A DNA stretch of 64,000 bases from Micromonospora rifamycinica (GCF_900090265.1 NZ_LT607752.1:5524001-5588000); one strand, 5' to 3'; numbered from the stretch's first letter, positions 49,992-58,958 are shown. A program made the numbers and translations. The notes: generated by a model from the sequence alone, not told the origin.

Positions 49992-50189
49992 CAGCGCGAC
50001 GGCGAGCGTCCGCCAGTGCGACCCGAGTCTCATTAGTGGGACGGGCTAGGAGCTGAGTGATCCTCGTGCCTAGACTCGCATCCCATGGCTGCCGACCGTC
50101 TGAGCAGGAAAAATGCACACTCCGGGAAATCGAAGCCGGCAGGTGCAATCGGCGGTCAGTCTGCTGCTGATCCACATTGTATCGACGGC

Positions 50190-50786
50190 GTGACGGAATT
50201 CGATGGGCCGACCGTGGTGATCAGCCGCGCCGACGGCCCCACCGCGACGATCGCCGCCGTCACCCCACCGACCCCGGTCTTCGTCGACCCCAGCGGCCGA
50301 CGCCACTCCCGGCTGCGCTGGTTCGCGTACGCCCTCGGGCTGGTGGGCCTGATCTACACCGGGCTGGTGGGCGTCAGCTTCGCGGGCGGCATCGCGCCGC
50401 ACGCGGTGCTCCCCTTCGTCGACGAGGTGGCGCAGCCCGAACGGTCGCCGGCACCGTCGGCCGAGGCGACCACCCGCGCTCCCGCCACCACTCCCGCCGC
50501 CACCGCCGTCGCGCCGCCGACCGTCGCCTCCCGGACGCCGGGGGTGGGCACCCCGGCCGCCGTCCCGGTCACCCCGTCCACGGTCCGCTCCACCGGCACC
50601 CCGTCGCCGTCCCCGAGCGCCAGCCGGTCGCCGAGCCGCAGCCCGGCCACCGGATCGGCCTCGCCCCGGCCGACCCGGCCCGTCCCGACGACCACGACGC
50701 CGCCGGCACCGGAGCCGACGGACGAGCCGCCGACCCTGCCCGACCCGGTGCCCGGCGCGGGCGACGGCGGACGCGTCGATGGGTGA
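50190..50786 (+). CDS. Single-pass membrane protein with Thr/Pro/Ser-rich external tail
   Basis: A protein of 198 residues from GTG 50190, or 233 from ATG 50085. I prefer 50190 because codons 50085-50189 have many A/T third positions, unlike the rest, and neither start has a clear ribosome site. One membrane segment (about 47-66 from 50190) follows a short cytosolic part; the remaining 110 residues are Pro/Thr/Ser/Ala-rich, cell-wall-linker-like, with no domain I know. Its end overlaps the deacetylase-GT2 gene by 8 bases, so it may be an accessory to that enzyme. Confidence 0.65.
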   Translation: MTEFDGPTVVISRADGPTATIAAVTPPTPVFVDPSGRRHSRLRWFAYALGLVGLIYTGLVGVSFAGGIAPHAVLPFVDEVAQPERSPAPSAEATTRAPATTPAATAVAPPTVASRTPGVGTPAAVPVTPSTVRSTGTPSPSPSASRSPSRSPATGSASPRPTRPVPTTTTPPAPEPTDEPPTLPDPVPGAGDGGRVDG

Positions 50787-52965
50787 GGCGCCCGTCCGGG
50801 CGGCCCGCCGCCGCGTGGTCGGGTCGGCCCGCCGCCGCCGGGCGGTGCCACCACCGAGCTGGATCCTGCTCGGCACGGTGCTGTCGCTGCTGGCCGGCGT
50901 GCTGCTCGTCGGCGCGTACGCCAACGCGTCCTTCGCTCCGGACCGCCGGCAGAGCACCGGCGGGCAGCGGGAGGTGCCCACCTCGGTGGTGACCGGGGGG
51001 CCGATCATCAGCGCCAGCAGCGAGATGGTCCGCTCCTACCGGCTGCCGCCGCGCACCATCGCGTTGACCTTCGACGACGGCCCCGACCCGGTCTGGACCC
51101 GCGAGGTGCTGCGGGTCCTGGACACCCACCAGGTCAAGGGGACGTTCTTCGTGCTGGGGTCGCAGGTCGCCCGGCACCCCGGGGTGGCCCGGGAACTGGC
51201 CGACGGCGGGCACCAGCTCGGTGTGCACACCTTCACCCACCCCGACCTCGCCGAGCTGCCCGGATGGCGGCAGCGGCTGGAGTACGCCCAGACCCAGCTC
51301 GCCGTGGCCAGCGCCACCGGCCTGCGGACCTCGCTGGTGCGGTTCCCCTACTCCTCGCACCCGGGGGCGATCGACAACCGGGACTGGCCGGTGCTCACCG
51401 CCGCCGGTGACCTGGGCTACCTGACGTTCCTCAACGACACCGACAGCCAGGACTGGTCGCTGCCCGGGGTGGACCGGATCATCGAGAACGCCGCCCCGGA
51501 GGGCGACTCCGGCGCGGTCACCCTCTGGCACGACGCCGGTGGCGACCGCTCACAGACCGTCGCCGCCCTCGACCGGTTCATCCCGATGATGAAGCAGCGG
51601 GGATACCGGTTCGTCACCGCCACGGAGGGGCTGAACCTCGCCTTCGCCGCCGCCGGGGTGGACCACCGGGTGGACGCCGCCGTGCCCGCCTCCGCCGCCG
51701 ACCGGTGGCGCGGCCGGATGCTGATCTGGGCGGTGCAGGGCGCCGACGACATGCTGACCGTGTTCGGCGGGCTCTTCGTCGTCGTCGGCCTGCTCACCGT
51801 CGGCCGTACGTTCGTGCTGTTCGTGCTGGCCGGGCGGCACGCCCGCCGTCGACGGCGCAGGGACTGGAGCTGGGGGCCACCGGTCACCGCCCCGGTCTCG
51901 GTGATCGTCCCGGCCTACAACGAGAAGGAGGGGATCGCCGCCGCGGTCCGCTCGCTGGCCGGTGGCGACCACCCGGGCGGGATCGAGGTGGTCGTCGTCG
52001 ACGACGGCTCCACCGACGGCACCGCCGACATCGTGGACGCGCTCGGCCTGCCCAACGTCCGGGTCGTCCGCAAGCCCAACGGCGGCAAGCCCAGCGCCCT
52101 GAACACCGGTCTGGCGCTGGCCCGCCACGACCTGGTCGTGATGGTCGACGGGGACACCGTCTTCGAGCCCGACGCGGTCCGCCGGCTGGTGCAGCCCTTC
52201 GCCGACCCACAGGTGGGCGCGGTGGCCGGCAACGTCAAGGTCGGCAACCGGCGCAGCCTGATCGCCAAGTGGCAGCACATCGAGTACGTCATCGGGTTCA
52301 ACCTGGACCGGCGGCTCTACGAGACGCTGCGCTGCATGTCGACGGTGCCGGGCGCGATCGGCGGGTTCCGGCGGGAGGCGCTGCGCTACGCCGGGGGGAT
52401 GACCGACGACACCCTGGCCGAGGACACCGACATCACCATCGCCCTGGGCCGGGCCGGCTGGAAGGTGGTCTACGAGGAGACCGCCCGCGCCTGGACGGAG
52501 GCCCCGGCGACCATCGGTCAGCTCTGGAAGCAGCGCTACCGGTGGAGCTACGGCACCATGCAGGCGATGTGGAAGCACCGCCGCTCGGTGTTCGACCGGG
52601 GTGCGTCCGGCCGGTTCACCCGGCGGTGCATGTTCTTCCTCAGCCTCTTCGGGGTGCTGCTGCCCCTGCTCGCGCCGGTGATCGACCTGCTGGCCCTGTA
52701 CGGCCTGTTCTTCCTCGACCGTAAGGCCACGGCGGTGGCCTGGCTGGCCATGCTCGGGGTGCAGACCGCCACCGCCGTGGTGGCGTTCCGGCTGGACCGG
52801 GAGAAGCTGGGGGTGCTCTGGGTGCTGCCCCTGCAACAGTTCGTCTACCGGCAGCTGATGTACCTGGTGCTGGTCCAGTCGGTGGTCACCGCGGTGACCG
52901 GGGGCCGGCTGGGCTGGCAGAAGCTCCGTCGCACCGGCCTGGAACCGGCCGTCCGCAGCGGCTGA
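50779..52965 (+). CDS. Bifunctional polysaccharide deacetylase / GT2 glycosyltransferase
   Basis: A 728-residue fusion. An N-terminal membrane segment (about 28-48) leads to an external NodB deacetylase domain (about 90-290) with IALTFDDGPDP (Asp99/100) and HTFTHPDL (metal-binding His150 and His154). A second membrane segment (about 325-350) leads to a cytosolic GT-A domain (about 370-600): VVDDGSTDG, MVDGDTVFEPDA, EDTDITIALG and QRYRW; three more membrane segments follow. It resembles fused hexosamine-polymer synthase/deacetylases, the two steps done by separate IcaA and IcaB or PgaC and PgaB. The polymer is unproven. Confidence 0.9.
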   Translation: MGEAPVRAARRRVVGSARRRRAVPPPSWILLGTVLSLLAGVLLVGAYANASFAPDRRQSTGGQREVPTSVVTGGPIISASSEMVRSYRLPPRTIALTFDDGPDPVWTREVLRVLDTHQVKGTFFVLGSQVARHPGVARELADGGHQLGVHTFTHPDLAELPGWRQRLEYAQTQLAVASATGLRTSLVRFPYSSHPGAIDNRDWPVLTAAGDLGYLTFLNDTDSQDWSLPGVDRIIENAAPEGDSGAVTLWHDAGGDRSQTVAALDRFIPMMKQRGYRFVTATEGLNLAFAAAGVDHRVDAAVPASAADRWRGRMLIWAVQGADDMLTVFGGLFVVVGLLTVGRTFVLFVLAGRHARRRRRRDWSWGPPVTAPVSVIVPAYNEKEGIAAAVRSLAGGDHPGGIEVVVVDDGSTDGTADIVDALGLPNVRVVRKPNGGKPSALNTGLALARHDLVVMVDGDTVFEPDAVRRLVQPFADPQVGAVAGNVKVGNRRSLIAKWQHIEYVIGFNLDRRLYETLRCMSTVPGAIGGFRREALRYAGGMTDDTLAEDTDITIALGRAGWKVVYEETARAWTEAPATIGQLWKQRYRWSYGTMQAMWKHRRSVFDRGASGRFTRRCMFFLSLFGVLLPLLAPVIDLLALYGLFFLDRKATAVAWLAMLGVQTATAVVAFRLDREKLGVLWVLPLQQFVYRQLMYLVLVQSVVTAVTGGRLGWQKLRRTGLEPAVRSG

Positions 52966-52980
52966 CCCGTCGGGGGGTTT

Positions 52981-53246
52981 CCGTGGGCGGTCCCGGCCGC
53001 TGGGTAGGCCGTGGGCGGTCCCGGCCGGCGGTACGCCCGACGGTACGCCGTGGGCGGTCCCGGCCGACGGTACGCGGTGGGCGGTGCCGGGCCGTGGGCG
53101 GTACCGGGCGGTGGGTACGCCGTGGGCGGTCCCGGCCGACGGTACGCGGTGGGCGGTGCCGGGCCGTGGGCGGTACCGGGCGGTGGGTAGGCCGTGGGCG
53201 GTGCTGGGCGGTAGGCCGTGGGCGGTCCCGGCCGACGGTACGCCCG
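52981..53246. repeat. Minisatellite of CCGTGGGCGGT units
   Basis: About ten copies of CCGTGGGCGGT, each followed by a variable tail (CCCGGCCGACGGTACG or ACCGGGCGGTGGGTA type), fill the convergent gap between the deacetylase-GT2 gene and the DUF6104 gene. A 72-bp higher-order unit at 53048 is repeated almost exactly at 53120. Open frames here are by-products of the repeat; none has a believable start. Confidence 0.85.
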
Positions 53247-53253
53247 GCCGGGA

Positions 53254-53433
53254 TCAGTCCTCGTCGAGGTCGTCGAGGCGGGCCAGCCAGGTGGCGAAAC
53301 GCTCGACCGGCGTCTCGAACTCGGGGTTGAGGTCGACGAAGTCGCGCAGCCGCTCGCCGAGCCACTCCAGGGTGACCTGCTCGTCACCCCGCCGCTGCAC
53401 CAGTTCCTCGATCCCACGATCGGTGAAGTACAT
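53254..53433 (-). CDS. DUF6104 family protein (59 residues)
   Basis: A small soluble acidic protein: MYFTDRGIEELVQRRGDEQ at the start, then WLGERLRDFVDLNPEFE and an ending VERFATWLARLDDLDED. It fits the actinobacterial DUF6104 pattern as I know it; members are about 60 residues and often lie near kgd, as here. Function unknown. ATG 53433 with GAGGAGGCACG-like sequence just upstream supports translation. Confidence 0.85.
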   Translation of the reverse strand: MYFTDRGIEELVQRRGDEQVTLEWLGERLRDFVDLNPEFETPVERFATWLARLDDLDED

Positions 53434-53494
53434 CGTGCCTCCTCACTGCTGAGTTCCGGGCCTCGGGCCAACCCGGAAATGGACATGATCCCTC

Positions 53495-53542
53495 CCGCTC
53501 GGGATTGCTTCGCCACCCGGGTGGCGAAGCAATCCCGAGCGG
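53495..53542. repeat. Perfect 48-bp palindrome (24-bp arms, no loop)
   Basis: The sequence from 53495 to 53518 is the exact reverse complement of 53519 to 53542, centred on CCCGGG. Arms contain GGGATTGCTTCGCCACC. It lies 61 bp upstream of the DUF6104 start. A stem this long and perfect is far beyond a normal terminator. Confidence 0.95.
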
Positions 53543-53588
53543 TCACCCTGCACCACCCGCCACGTCCACCGCGCAGCGGGTTCGGCCC

Positions 53589-53636
53589 TTTCGGGGAGAG
53601 TTGTTGTCGCTGGGGCGACAACAACTCTCCCCGAAA
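53589..53636. repeat. Perfect 48-bp inverted repeat (22-bp arms, 4-base loop)
   Basis: The arms 53589-53610 and 53615-53636 are exact inverse copies around TGGG; they contain GGGGAGAGTTGTTGTCGC. The element has the same total length as its neighbour 46 bp away but an unrelated sequence. Confidence 0.95.
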
Positions 53637-53675
53637 CTGTGGTCCGTGCCGACCGCCCCACGGGGGAGCCTCGCC

Positions 53676-53975
53676 CGGTGCGGTGCGGTGCGGTGCGGTG
53701 CGGTGCGGTGCGGTGCGGCAGTGCGGCGGTGTGCCGGTGCGGGGTGGTGCGGTGCGGGGTGGTGCGGTGCGGCGGTGCAGGGCAGGACAGGGCGGTGTGG
53801 GGCGGTGCGGCAGTGCGGCGGTGTGCCGGTGCGGTGCGGCGGTGCAGGGTGGTGCGGTGCGGGGTGGTGCGGTGCGGCGGTGCAGGGCAGGACAGGGCGG
53901 TGTGGGGCGGTGCGGCCAGGGCGGGGTGGTGCGGGCAGGGCGGTGCGGCCAGGCCAGGGTGGGGCGGCACGGGAC
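53676..53975. repeat. G-rich (CGGTG)n array with a 69-bp duplication
   Basis: Eight in-register CGGTG units (53676-53715) are followed by a degenerate mix of GGTGC, GGGGTGGTGC and CAGGGCAGGACAGGG units. A 69-bp block at 53743-53811 is repeated exactly at 53848-53916 (offset 105 bp). The array ends about 60 bp before the kgd stop. Together with the two palindromes it fills the 599-bp gap 53434-54032; no gene is supportable there. Confidence 0.9.
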
Positions 53976-54032
53976 GGCCCGCGCCCCCGGGGAGGGGCGC
54001 GGGCCGGGTGGATCGAGTCGGGACGGTCGCGG

Positions 54033-57000
54033 TCAGGGGCGGGGGAGGGCGGCGTCGATCAGCGCGGTCTGCTCCACCTCGTGCATCTTGGCCGAGCCGA
54101 CCGCCGGGGCGGCGGCGGCGGGCCGGGAGATGCGGCGCAGCCGGACGTCGGCCAGGTGCTCCAGCAGGTTGAGCGCGACGAAGCTCCACGCCCCCTGGTT
54201 GGCCGGCTCCTCCTGCACCCAGGCGAAGTCCTCCGCGTTGGGGTACGCCGCCAGCGCGGCCCGGATCTCCTGCACCGGCAGCGGGTAGAGCTGTTCGAGC
54301 CGGACGATCGCGGTGTCGGTGACCCCCCGCTCCTGCCGAGCCTGGAAGAGGTCGTAGTAGACCTTGCCGGAGCAGAGCAGCACCCGCTTGACCTGCTCGG
54401 GCGCGGGCGCGGCGGTGTCGGCGAGCACCGGGGCGAAGGTGCCGGTGGTGAAGTCCTCCACCGGGCTGACGCAGAGCTTGTGCCGCAGCAGCGACTTCGG
54501 CGTGAAGACCACCAGTGGCTTGCGCTTCGGCGACAGGGCCTGGCGACGCAGCAGGTGGAAGTAGTTGGCCGGGGTGGTCGGGATGGCCACCCGCATGTTG
54601 TCCTCGGCGCACATCTGGAGGAACCGCTCGGGGCGGCCGGAGGTGTGGTCCGGACCCTGTCCCTCGTGGCCGTGCGGCAGCAGCAGGGTGACCGCGGAGC
54701 GCTGGCCCCACTTCACCTCGCCGGACGAGATGAACTCGTCGATCACCGACTGGGCGCCGTTGACGAAGTCGCCGAACTGGGCCTCCCAGCAGACCAGCGC
54801 GTTGACGTTCTCCACCGAGTAGCCGTACTCGAAGCCCATCGCGGCGTACTCGCTGAGCAGCGAGTCGTGCACGAAGAACCGGGACCGCTCGCCGTCGGCG
54901 GTGAGCGACTTGAGCGGGAGGTGGTCCTCGCCGGTCTTCGCGTCGACGATCGAGGCGTGCCGCTGGACGAAGGTGCCCCGGCGGGAGTCCTGACCGGCGA
55001 GCCGGACGGTGATCCCGTCGTGCAGCAGCGAGCCGAACGCGATGATCTCGCCGTACCCCCAGTCGATGTTGCCCTCGACGGACATCTTGGCCCGCCGGTC
55101 GAGCAACTGCTGGATCCGCTTGTGCGGGGTGAAGCCCTCGGGCAGGTTGACGTGCGCCTCGCCGATCGCCTTGACCACGGCGGCGTCGGTGGCGGTCTCC
55201 ACCTGCGGCTCCGGCTGGTCCTCGCGGCTCGGCCGGCTCACCTGGCGGGGGGTGGTGGCGGCGTCCCGGGTGGCTTTGAAGACCCGCTCCAGCTGCGCCT
55301 GGTAGTCGCGGAGCAGCTCCTCGGCGTCCTCGACGGTGATGTCGCCCCGGCCGATCAGCTCCTCGGTGTAGAGCTTGCGGACCGAACGCTTCGAGTCAAT
55401 GATCTTGTACATCTGGGGGTTGGACATCGACGGGTCGTCGCCCTCGTTGTGCCCGCGCCGGCGGTAGCAGACCATGTCGATCACGACGTCCTTGTTGAAC
55501 GCCTGCCGGTACTCGAAGGCCAGCCGGGCGACCCGCACGACGGTCTCCGGGTCGTCGCCGTTGACGTGGAAGATCGGTGCCTGGATCATCCGGGCCACGT
55601 CGGTGCTGTAGAGGCTGGACCGGCTGTACTCGGGCGCGGTGGTGAAACCGACCTGGTTGTTGACCACCACGTGAACGGTGCCGCCGGTGCGGTAGCCGCG
55701 CAGCTGGGAGAGGTTGAGCGTCTCGGCGACCACGCCCTGGCCGGCGAAGGCGGCGTCACCGTGCACCGCCAGCGGCAGCACGGTGTAGCCCTCCAGCTTG
55801 AGGTCGATCCGGTCCTGCTTGGCCCGGACGATCCCCTCCAGCACCGGGTCCACCGCCTCCAGGTGCGACGGGTTCGCCACCACCGAGACCTTGACCGAGT
55901 GGTCGCCGCCCGGGGTGGTGAACTTGCCGTTCTGGCCGAGGTGGTACTTCACGTCGCCGGAACCCTGGGTGGAGCGCGGGTCGAGGTGGCCCTCGAACTC
56001 CGAGAAGATCTTCTCGTACGGCTTGCCGACGATGTTGGCCAGCACGTTGAGCCGGCCCCGGTGGGCCATGCCGATGACGACCTCGTCCAGCCCGTCCTCG
56101 GCGGACGCCTCCAGCACCTCGCCGAGCAGCGGGATCAGCGACTCGCCGCCCTCCAGCGAGAACCGCTTCTGGCCGACGTACTTGGTCTGCAGGAAGGTCT
56201 CGAAGGCCTCGGCGGCGTTGAGTCGGTTGAGCACGTGCTTCTGCTCGTCGGCGGCCGGCTTCTCGTAGCGGCGCTCGATCCGCTCCTGGATCCAGCGGCG
56301 CTCCTCCGGGTCCTGGATGTGCATGTACTCGATGCCGAGCCGCCGGCAGTACGAGTCGCGCAGCACGCCGAGGATCTCGCGCAGCTTCATCCGCTGCTTG
56401 CCGGCGAAGCCGTTGACCGGGAAGGTGCGGTCCAGGTCCCACAGGGTCAGCCCGTGCTGGAGGACGTCCAGGTCGGGGTGCTTGCGGATGGCGAACTCCA
56501 GCGGGTCGGTGTCGGCCATCAGGTGGCCCCGGACCCGGTAGGCGTGGATCAGCTCGTGCACCCGCGCGGTCTTGTTGATCTGGCCCTCGGAGTCGACGGC
56601 CACGTCCCGTACCCAGCGCACCGGCTCGTACGGGATGCGCAACGAGGTGAAGATCTGGTCGTAGAAGCCGCGCTCGCCGAGCATCAGCTCGTGCATGACC
56701 TTGAGGAACTCGCCGGACTGCGCGCCCTGGATGATCCGGTGGTCGTAGGTGCTGGTCAGTGTGATGATCTTGCTGACCGCCAGCTCGGCCAGGGTCGCCT
56801 CGCTCATCCCCTGGTACGGCGCGGGGTACTCCATCGCGCCGACCCCGATGATCGCGCTCTGCCCCTGCATCAGCCGGGGGATGGAGTGGACCGTGCCGAT
56901 GCCGCCCGGGTTGGTCAGCGAGATCGTCGTGCCGGCGTAGTCCTCCATGGTCAGCTCGTTACGGCGGGCCCGCCGGACCACGTCCTCGTACGCCTGCCAG

Positions 57001-57803
57001 AACTGCCGGAAGTCCATCTGCTCGCAGCCCTTGATGGACGGCACCACCAGGTTGCGGGTGCCGTCGGGCTTGGTCAGGTCGATGGCGATGCCCAGGTTGA
57101 CGTGCTCCGGGCGGACCATCGCCGGCTTGCCGTCGACCTCGGCGAAGGAGTTGTTCAGCTCCGGGTGCTCCACCACGGCCCGGATCAGCGCGTACCCGAT
57201 CAGGTGGGTGAAGCTGACCTTGCCGCCGCGCCCCCGGGCGAGGTGGTTGTTGATCACGATGCGGTTGTCGACCAGCAGCTTGGCCGGGACGGCGCGCACG
57301 CTGGTGGCGGTCGGGACCGAGAGCGAGGCGTCCATGTTCTGCACGATCCGGGCGGCGACCCCCCGCAGCGGCGTGGTGCCGGCGGCGCTGGCCGTCGGGG
57401 CCTTCGCCGCAGGCTTGGCCGGGGCGGGCTTGGCGGTCGTGGCCGGCTTCGCGGTCGCGGCGGGCTTCGCGCTGGTGGCCGGCTTGGCCGGGGCGGCCTT
57501 CGTGGTCGTGGTCGCCTTCGTGGTCGCGGTCGGCTTGGCGCCGGCCGCCGGTGCGGCCGGCTGCTCCGGGGCGGCGGCCGGCTGCTGCGGCTCGGCCGGC
57601 TCCGGTGTGGCGGCCGGCGTGCCCCTACCCTCGGCCGGGCGCGGGGTCGTGGTGCCGGGGCGGTAGTCGGCGAAGAAGTCGTGCCAGGCCGAGTCGACGC
57701 TCGATGGGTCGGCGAGGTAGCGCTGGTACATCTCCTCGACGATCCACTCGTTCGGGCCGAAACCCGCCAGTGGGTTCTCCTGCGAAGTCTGCTGGGTCGA
57801 CAC
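54033..57803 (-). CDS. kgd: Multifunctional 2-oxoglutarate metabolism enzyme (SucA/KGD, E1o with E2-like domain)
   Basis: A 1256-residue fused enzyme. NPLAGFGPNEWIVEEMYQRYL starts the E1 N-terminal segment; an Ala/Lys/Thr/Pro linker (about 50-125) follows; the acyltransferase-like domain (about 130-370) ends in TYDHRIIQGAQSGEFL; then the thiamine-diphosphate E1 with GMAHRGRLNVL, GDAAFAGQGVVAETLNLS and PHGHEGQGPDHTSGRPERFLQM. In mycobacteria it works in the oxoglutarate dehydrogenase complex and is inhibited by GarA, whose gene is not in the window. GTG 57803 matches the usual start. Confidence 0.95.
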   Translation of the reverse strand: MSTQQTSQENPLAGFGPNEWIVEEMYQRYLADPSSVDSAWHDFFADYRPGTTTPRPAEGRGTPAATPEPAEPQQPAAAPEQPAAPAAGAKPTATTKATTTTKAAPAKPATSAKPAATAKPATTAKPAPAKPAAKAPTASAAGTTPLRGVAARIVQNMDASLSVPTATSVRAVPAKLLVDNRIVINNHLARGRGGKVSFTHLIGYALIRAVVEHPELNNSFAEVDGKPAMVRPEHVNLGIAIDLTKPDGTRNLVVPSIKGCEQMDFRQFWQAYEDVVRRARRNELTMEDYAGTTISLTNPGGIGTVHSIPRLMQGQSAIIGVGAMEYPAPYQGMSEATLAELAVSKIITLTSTYDHRIIQGAQSGEFLKVMHELMLGERGFYDQIFTSLRIPYEPVRWVRDVAVDSEGQINKTARVHELIHAYRVRGHLMADTDPLEFAIRKHPDLDVLQHGLTLWDLDRTFPVNGFAGKQRMKLREILGVLRDSYCRRLGIEYMHIQDPEERRWIQERIERRYEKPAADEQKHVLNRLNAAEAFETFLQTKYVGQKRFSLEGGESLIPLLGEVLEASAEDGLDEVVIGMAHRGRLNVLANIVGKPYEKIFSEFEGHLDPRSTQGSGDVKYHLGQNGKFTTPGGDHSVKVSVVANPSHLEAVDPVLEGIVRAKQDRIDLKLEGYTVLPLAVHGDAAFAGQGVVAETLNLSQLRGYRTGGTVHVVVNNQVGFTTAPEYSRSSLYSTDVARMIQAPIFHVNGDDPETVVRVARLAFEYRQAFNKDVVIDMVCYRRRGHNEGDDPSMSNPQMYKIIDSKRSVRKLYTEELIGRGDITVEDAEELLRDYQAQLERVFKATRDAATTPRQVSRPSREDQPEPQVETATDAAVVKAIGEAHVNLPEGFTPHKRIQQLLDRRAKMSVEGNIDWGYGEIIAFGSLLHDGITVRLAGQDSRRGTFVQRHASIVDAKTGEDHLPLKSLTADGERSRFFVHDSLLSEYAAMGFEYGYSVENVNALVCWEAQFGDFVNGAQSVIDEFISSGEVKWGQRSAVTLLLPHGHEGQGPDHTSGRPERFLQMCAEDNMRVAIPTTPANYFHLLRRQALSPKRKPLVVFTPKSLLRHKLCVSPVEDFTTGTFAPVLADTAAPAPEQVKRVLLCSGKVYYDLFQARQERGVTDTAIVRLEQLYPLPVQEIRAALAAYPNAEDFAWVQEEPANQGAWSFVALNLLEHLADVRLRRISRPAAAAPAVGSAKMHEVEQTALIDAALPRP

Positions 57804-57821
57804 GGCCGGTAATCGCCTCTT

Positions 57822-57920
57822 TCACGCGGGTTTGTGTGTCACGCGGTGTCCGCCGTCGTCCGGAAGTGCGCGTGGGCGGGGGACGGCTCCCAGGCTACGC
57901 CGTGAGATTACGGTAGGCAT
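57822..57920 (-). CDS. Possible 32-residue upstream ORF before kgd
   Basis: ATG 57920 (minus) has a textbook GGAGGT ribosome site four bases upstream; the frame ends at 57822, 18 bp before the kgd start, and its stop overlaps the AAAGAGG ribosome site of kgd. The peptide (MPTVISRRSLG to THKPA) has no homology I recognise and its codons are less GC-biased than real genes. It may be a regulatory uORF, or chance. Confidence 0.35.
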   Translation of the reverse strand: MPTVISRRSLGAVPRPRALPDDGGHRVTHKPA

Positions 57921-58076
57921 TTCCACCTCCATGGGGTGGCCGGATTCACAGAAGATGCCAGAAGTCAATCACCTCTTCGTGTCCTGTCGACTCCGGGGCG
58001 GAGCGGGGTCCGGGATGCCGGACCGGCGCCGGGTCGGCCGGCGGCACCCCGGACACCCGCGGCACCCCGGACAGCG

Positions 58077-58112
58077 GCCGGCCCGGCGCGACAGTCGTCA
58101 CGCCGGGCCGGC
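58077..58112 (-). terminator. Terminator hairpin of the ABC transporter operon
   Basis: GCCGGCCCGGCG (58077-58088) and its exact inverse (58101-58112) form a 12-bp stem with a 12-base loop, 22 bases after the permease stop on the minus strand. The rest of 57921-58133 holds a direct repeat GGCACCCCGGAC and the kgd promoter region. Confidence 0.75.
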
Positions 58113-58133
58113 ACGGTCCGCGGGCGGGTCGGG

Positions 58134-58958
58134 TCAGGAGATGTCCCGCCGCCGCATGGTGAGCGTGCCGATCGCGCCGGCCACCACCGCGTACCCGATC
58201 AGGACCACCGCACCCGCCCAGCGCGGCGGGTTGCCCGGGATCTCGGTCCCGCTGACCATCAGCGACGACGCCAGCGACGGCACCAGCACCTGGAGGTCGT
58301 TGATCCAGTCGCCCCACCGGGCGGCCAGGATGCTGATCGCGATGGCCGCGCCGACCGCGCCGCCCAGGTAGAGCAGGATGCCGGTGACGGTGGCGCCGAT
58401 CTGGCTGCGGATCAGCACCCCGATCCCGACGCCGAGCACCGACCAGAGCAGGTAGGCCAGGCCGTTGAGCGCGGTGGCCCGCCAGACCGCGCCGCTGCCG
58501 AGCTGGGATCCCAGGTCGACGCTGTTCATCACCAGGGCACCGAAGGGCAGGTTGAACAGGGTGGTGACCAGCCAGAACAGCACGGCCAGAATGGCCGCGG
58601 CGGCCAGCTTGGCCAGCATCACCGCGGTGCGGTGCGGCACGGTGAGGAAAGTGGTGGTGACCGTCTGGTGGAAGAACTCGCTGGTCACCACGATGATGCC
58701 GAGCAGCATCACGATCATCAGACCGAAGAACTGCCCGTTGGTGTAGACGTTGGCGGCGAGGCTGTCCACCGACTGCGCGGCCTGGATCTGGTCGGCCTGG
58801 TCGGCCGGCACGTCACCGAAGTTGTTGCTGGCCAGCGCGTCGGTCTGCAACCAGTTGATCAGGGCGGTCAGCGCCCACAACGGCAGCGTGATCAGCCCGA
58901 AGATCCACCAGGTGCTGGTGGTACGGATCTTCAGCAGCTCGGATCGGACCAGGTTCAT
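58134..58958 (-). CDS. ABC-2 type transporter permease
   Basis: A 274-residue membrane protein with six hydrophobic segments (about 20-40, 75-100, 115-140, 160-180, 185-215 and 245-265). MNLVRSELLKIRTTSTWWIF is typical for permeases of this class, and EFFHQTVTTTFLTVPHR is the coupling-helix region. It overlaps its ATPase gene by 4 bases. An export role is likely; substrate unknown. Confidence 0.85.
   Translation of the reverse strand: MNLVRSELLKIRTTSTWWIFGLITLPLWALTALINWLQTDALASNNFGDVPADQADQIQAAQSVDSLAANVYTNGQFFGLMIVMLLGIIVVTSEFFHQTVTTTFLTVPHRTAVMLAKLAAAAILAVLFWLVTTLFNLPFGALVMNSVDLGSQLGSGAVWRATALNGLAYLLWSVLGVGIGVLIRSQIGATVTGILLYLGGAVGAAIAISILAARWGDWINDLQVLVPSLASSLMVSGTEIPGNPPRWAGAVVLIGYAVVAGAIGTLTMRRRDIS

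Noticed and set aside
50057..50170. 37-codon frame after AGGAG before the membrane-protein gene
   Set aside because: It has a fair ribosome site, but its codons and Cys-rich peptide look random and no conservation can be judged.
53000..53250. Proline-rich repeat protein on the minus strand (PPTAYRRPG units)
   Set aside because: The repeat DNA gives open frames in several phases; no start with a ribosome site, and the DUF6104 stop at 53254 separates it from real coding sequence.
53505..57812. 1435-codon plus-strand open frame over kgd
   Set aside because: It is the mirror of the kgd coding strand, with no recognisable product; kgd has every expected motif.
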